Below are positions 52,242-61,207 of a stretch of DNA of 64,000 nt, piece by piece. Numbering within the stretch: the stretch's first letter is position 1; the number at the start of each line of letters is the position of its first letter. A program made the translations under genes and the position numbers. The DNA is from Lycocorax pyrrhopterus obiensis. Taxonomy: Eukaryota > Chordata > Aves > Passeriformes > Paradisaeidae. A model generated the notes under the pieces. That model ran no database searches, had not been told where the DNA came from, and saw only the letters and a list, made by a program, of their open reading frames with translations. The stretch spans positions 1,096,263 through 1,160,262 of the forward strand of contig JACSVZ010000028.1 of NCBI GenBank assembly GCA_014706295.1, read 5' to 3'.

Positions 52242-53514
52242 ACCAAAAAAAAAAAAAAAACCAACCCAACAAAACAAAAAACCAACCCCAACCAACGAAG
52301 CAACCACCTGAAAAACAAAGTCACAAAATCTAGTTAGTACTTTTCCTCCGATTTTTCTCTTTAAAAAGATGTTTCTCTCCCTTTTTTTAAGAAAAAAAAG
52401 CGACAAAAACAACAAAAAAAAAAAAAAGAGAGATATTATATTAACGTTTTCCAATCTTCCCATCGTAAGCGGGGCTCCCCCGAGGATCCCTCATAGCCAG
52501 GGACCTTTTCTTGGAAAGGCAAGGACGCTAGGGAAGCACGAGGTGGGGATGGAAAGTGGCTCTGTCGCATGGAAAAGAGCTTCCATGTAAATCCAAAGCT
52601 TTATTTTGTGTCCAAACACGTGTTTAAAAAAAAGAAAAGAAAAAAAACTTATTTCAGAGAGAGATCTATTTAAGAAAAAAAAAAGGAAAAAATAGAAAAA
52701 AAAAAAAGGAGCAGTAGGAGTTGGAAGGGCTGCGGCAGGGCGGGGTTTGGGATTTGGGGGCCGGGGGCTCCTTCCCAGGAGATCGGGGTCAGGATTTGGG
52801 GTCCGTCCCCCCCAGCCCCGTGCGAGGCTCAGTCGGGCAGCGAGGGCTGCGGGTGGGGAGCGGCCGGGAAATTGCTGGAAATTGCCTAAAAAAAACAAAA
52901 CAAATCATGTGAGAGAGGGCAGCAGGTTGGGCAGGGTTTGTGTCGGGCACCCGGGGCTGGGGACAGCCGGGGCTGGGGACACGCAGGGGAGCAGCACCAG
53001 GGATGGGGACAGCCCTGGAGCCAGGGACAGCGGGGACAGGGACAGCGGGGATGGCTCAGTGCTGGTGTGTCCATCCCTCTGTCCGTCCCTGTCCGTCCCT
53101 GGGTCCATCCCTGTGTCCATCCCTGTCCCTCCCCGTGTCCCCACATCCGTCCCCACCCCGCAGTGCCCAGGAAGTGCCTGAGTCAGCCCAGCCCCCGCTG
53201 CCGGCAGAATTTGGGGCTGGGGGGTCCCGAATCCCCCCCCAGGGAATTTCTCCCCCCCCGGCTCCGCCCAGCGCGGCCCCAAAAACGCCTCCGGATCCCT
53301 TTGGAAAAAAGGTTCTTTGGGGTCTCCCTAAAGGAGCAGGAGGCCTTTGGGAAGGGGGGAGCAGCCTGGCCCCCCAGCCCCATTCCCAAAAATAAATCTA
53401 TATAAATATATATATCTAGAGATGCTCTATGGCTGGAGAGGCGGGTCCCGACCCTCGGGGGGAAAAGGCACCTTTGAGTTGGTCACCTGTTTTCTAAATG
53501 CACATTTTTAAATG

Positions 53515-53516
<2 letters not shown>

Positions 53517-53545
<29 letters not shown>
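53517..53545. repeat. (A)29 homopolymer
   Basis: Uninterrupted A run in the ZBTB7A 3' region. Confidence 0.95.
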
Positions 53546-53548
<3 letters not shown>

Positions 53549-54077
53549 TAAAAAACCAGAGAGATTTTAAGCCCTTTTATTTTCAAAGCACTTTTTAGAT
53601 TCTCTTCCTTTTATTTTAATTTTTTTGTTGTTGATTTTTTTTTGGTTTTTCCTTTTTTTTTTCTTTTTTTTTTGGTGTTTTTACTTTCAAAAAGAAAAAG
53701 CAAAGAGCAGGTTTTGGCCGAATGTATTTTGGAGAGGGAGTGAGAGGGGGAGTGTGTGCTGGGGGTGGGGTGAGTGGTGGGGCTGGGGGAAGAGATGGAT
53801 GTTTATTTAATGCAGAAAAACAAAAAAAGCAATAAAAAATTCCAAAAAAAGCTAAAAAAATAATAAAAAAAAGAAAAAAAAAGAAAACAAAGAAGTCTTA
53901 GCACTTTGCGATGGAACGGGTACTTTGAGCTCACTTTATCTTAATTTAAAGAAAAAGCAAAATTCAAGATGTTTACAAGTCAAAAAAAAAACTTTAAAAA
54001 AAAACGACTTCTACGGAGAAAAAAAATATTATTAAAAAAAAAAGCCTAAATTTATTTTTGTAAGAAAAAAAATGTGT

Positions 54078-54094
54078 ATATATATATATATATT
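54078..54094. repeat. (TA)n microsatellite
   Basis: tatatatatatatatat in the ZBTB7A 3' region; a similar run is at 57308-57323. Confidence 0.9.
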
Positions 54095-54379
54095 TAACAA
54101 AAAAACCTAGAAAAAAATACAAATATAGGCAGAATCCAAGTGAGATTGGAGGATGGGAGGAAGGATGCTAATTAGGTTCTGTGACATGCCCTGACCCTCG
54201 GGAATTTTAAATAGAAAAAAAAAAAAAAAAATCCATGGAAGCTTGAATTTTAGGCAGGAATCCTGGGGGTTGTGGCTCGGCCGCTGCTCCCCACAGCCTT
54301 GAGGAGGATTTGGGTTTTTTTGTAGAAATAATTTTATTTTTCGATGTTTTTTAGCCAGTGCCAGCGCAGAGGTGTCGGG

Positions 54380-55280
54380 ATCCCCGCGGGTTTGGGATCC
54401 CTCCCGCTCCCAGCCGGGGCAGGAGTTGGGATCTGGGCAGGGAATCCCCGCAGGAAGGAGCTGGAGGGATCCAGGTGGGAATGGGGGGCCCGGGATGTTC
54501 CCCGAGGATTTGCAGCGTTCCTGGGCACGGAACGGGGTCTGGAGCCGGGCTGGGACGGGGAATTGTGTCCCTGCAGCTCTGCCCCGGGCGGGGAAATCGG
54601 GATCTGGGTGGGGGAATTGGGATCGGGACAGGGAATCCCCACTGGAAGGGGCTGGAGGGACCCAGATCCCGCTGGAATGGGGGGTCTTGCAGTGCTCCCC
54701 ATGGATTTGCATCCCTCTGGCTCCCCCGGGCAGGGAAATCGGGATCTGGGCAGGGAAATCGGGATCTGGGCAGGGAATCCCCCTGGGAAGGCGCTGGAGG
54801 GACCCCGATCCAGCCTGGAATTGGGGGGCCCACGATGCTCCCTGTGGGTTTGGATCCCTGCAGCTCCCGGGCTGGGAAATGGGGATCTGGGCAGGGAAAT
54901 CGGGATCTGGGCAGGGAAATCGGGATCTGGGCACGGAAATGGGGATCTGGGCAGGGAAATCGGGATCTGGGCACGGAAATGGGGATCTGGGCAGGGAAAT
55001 GGGGATCTGAGCAGGGAAATGGGGATCTGGGCACGGAAATCGGGATCTGGGCACGGAAATGGGGATCTGGGCACGGAAATGGGGATCTGGGCAGGGAAAT
55101 CGGGATCTGGGCAGGGAAATGGGGATGCAGCAGCGAATCCCGGCGGGAAGGGCTGGAGGGAGCCGGAGCCAGGACACGAGAGGGGCCCGCGGTGATCCCG
55201 GGATTCGCAGGGAAATCGGGATCCAGGCCCAGGATGCTCCCCGTGCATCCGCGTCCCTCCCGGAGCGGGAAATTTGGGAT
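54380..55280. repeat. Nested minisatellite: 20-bp units inside a ~120-150-bp higher-order unit
   Basis: 54871-55120 holds twelve units of exactly 20 bp (gggatctgggcagggaaatc with g/c and c/g variants). To the left, about three larger units each carry gctggagggacccagatcc, a ctggaatggggggcc segment, a gctccc...tggatttg segment and one to three 20-bp cores. The array explains the 500-630-codon open frames on the minus strand, since a 20-nt unit cycles through all three phases. Confidence 0.9.
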
Positions 55281-55549
55281 GCGGGCAGCGAATCCCGCCG
55301 GGAAGGGGCCGGATCCCGGCTGGGACTGGGGGCTCCGGGCAGCACCGGCCGAATTTTGGGAACAGGGAAAGGAAATTCCGCGTGGATTTTAAATGGAGAC
55401 TCGCGGAGGCTCCGCTCCGCTCCTTGTCCCGGCTTTTCCCTGGGAATTTTTCCCACCCTCGCTGCTGCTTTTCCTTCCCCCTTCCCAATCCTGAAGGAAT
55501 TTTGGGAAGTTTGGGGGCTCTGGGAAAGCAGCACCGGGGGCCGGGGGGT

Positions 55550-55945
55550 GGGAAAAGGTGGGAAAAAGGTGGGGGGAGGAAAAGATGGGAAAGGGGAAAA
55601 AAGAGGGAAAGGAAAAAAAAAAGAGGGGAAAAAAGAAAAAAGGGGGGAATGATAAAAAGTAGAAGGAAAAAAGGGGGGGAAGGAAATTTGAGGGGAGAAA
55701 TAAAAGAGGGACAATAAGGGAAAGAAAGGGGAGAAGAGGAAAAAAAAGGAGAAAGGAAAAACGAGAAATGAAAGAAGGAAAAAAGGGGGTGGGAAAAGGG
55801 GAGAAAATGAGAAAAGAAGGAAAAAAGGGGAAAATAAATTGGGGAGGTCAAGGGGAGAAAAATAAGGAAAGGAAGAGGGAAAAAAAGGAAAAAATACAAA
55901 GGAAAAAGAGCACAAAAGAGGAAGAGGAGAGAGGAGCAGACTCAG
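55550..55945. repeat. ~400-bp purine-rich (GGGAAAA) tract
   Basis: Almost unbroken A/G on the plus strand with very few pyrimidines (for example ggggaaaaaagagggaaagg). Confidence 0.9.
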
Positions 55946-56301
55946 GATTCCCCCAGCGATGTCCCCTCCCTGTCCCTCCCCGTCCCCCCACTGGCACCAC
56001 TTTAGCACAAGGTGAAGTTTGCACTAAAAATAAATCAAGAGAAAGCAAAAAAAAAAAAGCTCCAACCCCCCCAAAAACCCCCCAGGATTGTCCCTGTCCC
56101 GTGACCTGCCTTAACCCCGAGCCCAGAATCCCCCCCGTAGCTCAGCATCGAGATTTTTGTCATTTTTATTCTGATTCATTTCCATTGAATTTGATTTTTT
56201 TTTCTTTTTTTTTTTTTTTGGTCGTTTTTTTGGATCCAGGTTGGGATAAAAGTGTTGCCAAAGAAAGTGCTGAGTTCCGGTGGGAAGAGAGAGGGAGAGA
56301 G

Positions 56302-56328
56302 AAATAATAATAATAATAATAATAATAG
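56302..56328. repeat. (AAT)n microsatellite
   Basis: About nine units of aat, followed by a second diverged run at 56350-56372. Confidence 0.95.
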
Positions 56329-56494
56329 AAGCGATTCAATAGTCATATTAAGAATAATAATAATAAATTATTAAATAATACCATTTGGATCGAAGCCAAG
56401 CAGGGGCAAAAAAGGGGGGAAAAAAGGATTTTTTAATTTAAAAGAGGAAAAATTTTGTGTGTCCCCCCCTCCCCCAGTGTCCTGAGGGGGCTCA

Positions 56495-56780
56495 GCCCGG
56501 GCTTGGGGGGGTTAATCCAGGTTTGAGGGGGCTCAGATTAAATTTGGGGGGCTCAGCCCAAGTCTGAGTGGGCTCAGCCTGGGTTTAGGGGGAATAATCT
56601 GGGTTTGAGGGGCTCAGCTCAGGTTTGGGGGTTTCAGCCTGGATTTAGGGGGTTCAGCTCAATTTTGGGGTGGCTGAGCTCGGGTTTGGGGGTCTGAGCC
56701 TGGGTTAGGGGGGCTCAGCCCAGGTTCAGGGGGATTGAGCCGGGTTTAGGGGGGCTCAGCTTTGGGGTCCCAGCTCAGGA
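56495..56780. repeat. Degenerate ~27-bp repeat (GGGCTCAGCC...GGTTTGGGG)
   Basis: About ten imperfect units alternating ggggctcagcc and gggtttagggg. Confidence 0.8.
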
Positions 56781-57959
56781 CAGGTTGAGGGGGGGATTTG
56801 GGGCCGTTCCCGACTCATTTGGGGTCTGGCGGTGCCACGGGAGGGGCTTCGCCCCCTGCTGGGCTGAGTAGGGATAAATTTGGGGTTTTTCCCCCAAAAT
56901 TGGGACCGGGGCGGTCCCGCCCCCCAAACTGAGCGGGAGGGGTCTCATTTTTCCATAGGGAAAGGGCTGATTCCCCCTCCCCACCCCAAAATTCTCCTTC
57001 ATCCCCCCCTCTAGAGCCCCCCCAGCCCCATTTCCCCCCCAAACCGAAGCAGTTCACCATTTAATACGAAACCAAGACAAAACCCCTGAATTTCTCTCTC
57101 TAAAATTTTCCATCGTTTGGGTTTTTGATTCACGACGAGCAAAAAAAAAAAAAAAAATTAAAATCTAAAAAAAAATTCAAATTTCAACCAAGAGAAACAA
57201 ACAAACAAAAAGAGCAAAACGGGACGGAAATTTTGGGGGGGGAGTGGGGCGGGGAGGGGGCAAAATGCTGCGTTAAATGGTGTTTTATATCGAATGCTAT
57301 CTCGAGATATATATATATATATACACACAGCAAGAGCTGAAATGTCCCCAGGGACGGGGGGGACACCGAGCTCGGCCCGGGGACCCCAAAGGACGCTCGA
57401 GGTGGGGCCACTTTATTATAAATATTAATTTTATTTTCTTTTTTTTCCCTTTTTTTTTTTGGTTTTTTTTTTCCTGCGTCTTTCTATAAATCTATTAAAG
57501 AGATTCTTTATCTTCAAGCACTCGCAAAGGTTGCAGCGGTTTTTATGTGTTTTTTCCGATTTCTTTTTTTTTTTTTGGTGAGGATTTTCGTGGGGTTGGG
57601 GGTGGGGGGGGAGGAAAAGGAGCGAGGAAAGGAGGAGAGAGAGAGAGAGAAAAAAATGAATAAAGAAAGAAATATATTTAAAAAATTAAATAAAGAAATA
57701 AATAAAGCACAGAAAAGACATTCCATAGATTGTAACTTTGATAGTTCTTTATAAAGCGGGGGGAGATAAAAAAAAAAAAAAGAAATAAAAACGACGACAA
57801 AAAAGGACAAAAAACAAAAAAAATTTAAAATAATAAAAAATTGCACTTTGGGGGGGGCTTTAAAATATAAAAAAAAAAAAGAGAGAAATAAACTATATAT
57901 TAAAAATACACCCGGAGCCCGCTGGATTTCTTGGGGGAGGAGTTTATGGAGGGCAGCCG

Positions 57960-58440
57960 CTCTTTTTGGGGTGTCCCTCCAATTTTTTGGGGTGGTTTTG
58001 GTGGGGTTTTAATGATTTTTGGGGGGGTTTTGCTGTTTTTGGGGCTGGGGAGCCCCGGGCAGGGGGAGCAGGGCAGGGGCCGGGGGTTCCCTGGGGTTTG
58101 GGGGGGTCCAGGGCTGGGGGGAGGGGGAAGTTTTGGTGTTTCCCCCCATTTTGGGAATGTCCAGGGCTGCATGGGGGATTTTTGGGGGGGGTTCCCCCAA
58201 TTCTGGGCGTTTGCAGGGGCGGATTTGGGGGGATTTCCCCTATTTCGGGGACTGTAGGGTTTTTTGGGGGGGTTTCCCTTATTTTGGGGAACTCAGCACG
58301 GGGTACCCCCCCCCCCAGTGCCCCCCCAGTGCCCCCCCAGTGCCCCCCCAGTCCACCCAGTGCCCCCGGCCCCATTAAGCCGCCTGGGGGGGGGCCGAGG
58401 CCCGGGGGGGGGGCCGGGGGTCCCTAATCGCGTTTGGGGA
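57960..58440. repeat. G-run-rich low-complexity region with 11-bp C-run repeats
   Basis: Many G5-G9 runs spaced by TTTT or TTTGG words, then about four tandem gtgccccccca-type units at 58315-58350. No gene is supported. Confidence 0.75.
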
Positions 58441-58639
58441 CAGATGGCAGCGCCTTAAGGAGCCTTTGGGGGCAGGTTTGGGGTGTCCCCCCCCACCCCG
58501 AACCCCCCCAGCCCGGGGTGGGCACCGCAAAGCAGGGCAGGGCAGGGCGCGGGTGACCCCACATCCCCAAAATGCCCCAAATCTCGGTGTCCCCGTGGCC
58601 GCAGGAGCCGGCCCGGCCCCCCCCCGGCCCCCCCAAAGG

Positions 58640-58895
58640 GCACGGCCAATGTGAGGGGATTAATTTGTGTCATAATCTGCCTTGTTCGGGGGCACGCGCG
58701 GGGATTTGGGGGTTTATCCCGGGATTTAGTGGCCGAGTCGTCTTTCTTAGCGAGACGCCCTAATGCCACTTAACACCTGGGAGCCGCGATTTTCATTAGG
58801 GGCGTCAGGGACAATTAGTAAGGGAATAATTAGGGCAGGGGCAGCCGCTGCAGGGTTTAAGCCCCATATGTGCCTGAGCGTGCGGGGGGGGGGAT
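58640..58895. promoter_or_regulatory. Candidate conserved non-coding element downstream of FOXQ2
   Basis: A complex, homopolymer-free island between G-rich repeats. It holds ggattaatttg, tcataatctg, cacttaacacctg (NKX-like and E-box), caattagtaagg, ggaataattaggg and the E-box catatg, consistent with homeodomain/bHLH regulation. Confidence 0.4.
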
Positions 58896-58960
58896 TGGAG
58901 GACCCCCGGTTTGGGGGTGTCCAGGGGGGTTTATGGGGGGGGATCATTCCCAGTTGGGGC

Positions 58961-58990
58961 CGTGCCTCAGTTTCCCCCAGTGGAAAACCC
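58961..58990 (-). mobile_element. MIR/CORE-SINE-like fragment
   Basis: cgtgcctcagtttcccccag then tggaaaaccc resembles the reverse complement of the MIR core. Confidence 0.45.
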
Positions 58991-59316
58991 CTCTTAGGTA
59001 GCAAAGGCAAAGGGTGGGGGTCCCCAGCGCGCCCAGTGCCCCCTCCCAGTCTGCCCAGTGCTGCTCATGGGGGACACTGGGCGCCATCCCGGGGTGTCCT
59101 GCGGGGGTGGCAGCACCGGGAGGATGGGGGGGCTCGGGGGGGACGCGGGATGGGGGCGTGGGGGAGCCCTCAGGGGGTGCAGACCCCGGCAATGGGCCCC
59201 ATCCTGGGTCACTGGTGACAGGGGACGCACAGGTGACCCTCGGCGTGGCGGGGGGGACACCCGGAGGGGGAGACACATCCAGGGGGGTCTCGTGTGGGCA
59301 CTGGGCAGGGGGGGCA

Positions 59317-59398
59317 CAGGAAGGGGGCCCGGGGCAGGAGGGGCCCGGGGGGGTCACAGGAAGGGGGCCCGGGGCAGGAGGGGTCCCCGGGGCACCGG
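59317..59398. repeat. ~40-bp direct duplication in FOXQ2 3' end
   Basis: Two copies of aagggggcccggggcaggag; the second spans the last codons of FOXQ2. Confidence 0.75.
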
Positions 59399-60633
59399 GA
59401 GCCGCCCCCAGCCCCAGCGCGGCCGCTCGGGCAGGGGGCACTGGGGGGGCCTGGGCAGGGCCAGCGGGGGCAGCGCCAGGGGGGGCGCGGGGGGGCCCGG
59501 GGGGCAGCAGGGGCAGCAGCAGCCGAGGCCGTACAGGGCGTAGGGGTGGAAGTAGCCGACGTTCACCCTGCGAGGGGAAACAGAGCACGGGGTCAGCGCT
59601 GAGCCCCAAACCCCCCCCCCGGTGACCCGCAGGGCCCCCCCGGACCCCCCTGACCTGCGGACGCGGCGCCGGGCCCGCCGCCGGTGGTAATCGCCCTTGG
59701 CGAAGTCCTCCAGGTTGGCGGGGTGGATGGCCCAGAAGTGCCCTTTGCCGTTGTCGCTGCGCCCGGCCTTGACGAAGCACTCATTGAGGGACAGGTTGTG
59801 GCGGACGCTGTTGCGCCAACTCTTCTCCTGCGCCCGGAGGGGTCACTCAGGCCCGGAGGGGTCACTCAGGCCCGGAGGGGTCACTCCGGCCCGGAGGGGT
59901 CAGTCCGGCCTGGATGGGTCACTCAGGCCCGGAGGGGTCAGTCCGGCCCGGAGGGGTCAGTCCGGCCCACAGGGATCAGCCAGGCCGAGCCCCCCCGGCC
60001 CTGCCGTGCCCAACCCGCTCCGGAGGCACCCTGGAGGATCCGGCCCCGGGCTCCGGCCACCGGGACGGGCGTTTTCCCAGTGGATTGGGATCAGCCAACA
60101 CCAGCAGGCTCCAATATGAGCCTGGAGACACCGACCCCGCCAGCTCGGACACCACAGAGGCGTTTTCCCGATGGATTGGGCTCAGCGGAGCTGGGTGAGT
60201 TCCCCCAGCCCAGTCCCGCACCCCAGAGCAGCACCCTGGGCTCGGCTCGCCCCAAACCAGGGAAACCAGGGGAGATCGATCCCAAGGGAACGCGCCGGCC
60301 CCGCTGCCCCTCCCTCACCTTGTTCTTGAAGTAGGGGTAGTTGTCCATGATCCACTGGTAGATGTCGGAGAGCAGCAGCTTCTTCTCCGGGGACGAGAGG
60401 ATGGCGGTGGAGATGAGGGCGATGTAGGATTGGGCCGGTTTGTCCCCGGGCTCCGGAGGGGGCCGGGGGGCGGCCGGGGGGCTCCGGCCGGGGGGCTCCG
60501 GGCTGGGGGCGGCCCTGTCCCCCCGCCCCGACAGCAGGTACTCGATGGTGAAGGAGGCTCCGGGCGGGCGCTGGGGCACAGGGCCCGTGTGCCCACTCAT
60601 CCCCGAGTCCCCCGTGCCCCCCGTGTCCCCCAT
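59354..60633 (-). CDS. FOXQ2: FOXQ2, forkhead transcription factor
   Basis: Nuclear forkhead factor; in zebrafish foxq2 is reported to specify blue (SWS2) cones. Exons (minus): 60633-60319, 59827-59655, 59567-59354, giving 233 aa. The N-terminus carries an EH1-like Groucho-binding motif SFTIEYLL (residues 27-34). The forkhead domain runs from Lys65 to about 163. It starts [20 protein letters not shown], continues [20 protein letters not shown] across the intron at residue 105/106, and has the recognition helix [16 protein letters not shown], then [11 protein letters not shown] and the basic [10 protein letters not shown]. The [16 protein letters not shown] and YHRRRARRR blocks are FoxQ2 hallmarks. 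The tail is Pro/Cys-rich (GLGCCCPCC) and ends LLPRAPFL. Earlier in-frame Met codons are absent from the exon, so the first ATG is used; Met12 is an alternative. Confidence 0.93.
59833..59985. repeat. 20-bp minisatellite in FOXQ2 intron 1
   Basis: About eight units of ggcccggaggggtcactcag with c/g variants, starting 6 bp from the exon 2 acceptor side. Confidence 0.92.
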
Positions 60634-60830
60634 GGTGCAGGTGCTGCCGGCAGCCGCCGGCGCTCAGGGCCCGGTAATTAGCGCAGATTACAGGCTTTGC
60701 TAATTGTGTTTTCACAAACGCGCTGCCCCCAAAGCGGGCTGTTTATCTGGCAAAGCCGCGGCTTTAGCGGGATTTGGGCCCTTAAGCCTCATAAATAAAA
60801 TGATTAATCCGCTGGAGGTGGAGGAATTCA
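60634..60830 (-). promoter_or_regulatory. FOXQ2: FOXQ2 proximal upstream region with homeodomain/OTX-CRX-like sites
   Basis: Within 200 bp upstream of the FOXQ2 ATG (minus sense) are ggtaattagc and cagattacag (about 60673-60692), gctaattgtg (about 60700), and atgattaatccg (about 60801-60812, containing the OTX/CRX core TAATCC). A TATA-like word is on the minus strand at about 60790-60800. Confidence 0.45.
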
Positions 60831-61201
60831 AAGTGGCACCGAGGAGGTGCCCGGGGGTCCGGCTGCTCCCCAAATCCCAGGGGAAGAACCTGGAGGGGGT
60901 CGGGAGTTGCCCCAGAACCCTTCAAGCTCCTTTTGGGGTGATCCTGGGGAGACCCTGGAGACCCTGAGGTGGCTCCTGGGGACCCTGTGAGATCCTGGGA
61001 TGTTCAGGGAACTCCTGGGAGGCGGTCGGGGCTGCCCCAGGACCTTCCTGCCATGGACACAAATCCCCCGGGCTCATTTTGGGGTGAGCTGGGAGTGATC
61101 CTGGAGACCCTCTGGAGATGCTCAGGAGCCCAGGGAGATCCTGGAGACCCTGGGGTCAGAAATCCCAACAAGCTGACACAGAATTAAATGTAAATCTTTC
61201 A

Positions 61202-61207
61202 TTTATT
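61202..61207 (-). other. PIAS4: PIAS4 polyadenylation signal
   Basis: TTTATT on the plus strand gives AATAAA on the minus strand, about 2.5 kb after the PIAS4 stop. Confidence 0.6.

Larger units (their letters stand above)
52242..57900 (+). other. ZBTB7A: ZBTB7A 3'UTR / A-rich downstream region
   Basis: After the stop the composition flips to A-rich with long A runs, T runs (53590-53670), TA and AAT repeats and many AATAAA hexamers (about 53391, 53829, 56030, 57660, 57693-57706, 57884). The cluster near 57690-57710 or 57884 could be the main poly(A) site, giving a UTR of up to about 5.6 kb. A minisatellite and a purine tract interrupt it. The exact end cannot be fixed by eye. Confidence 0.5.

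Noticed and set aside
54107..56008. 633- and 521-codon open frames on the minus strand with PDPHFPAQIPIS repeats
   Set aside because: They come from a 20-bp minisatellite without stops in any phase plus a purine tract. There is no domain or splice context, and they run antisense to ZBTB7A.
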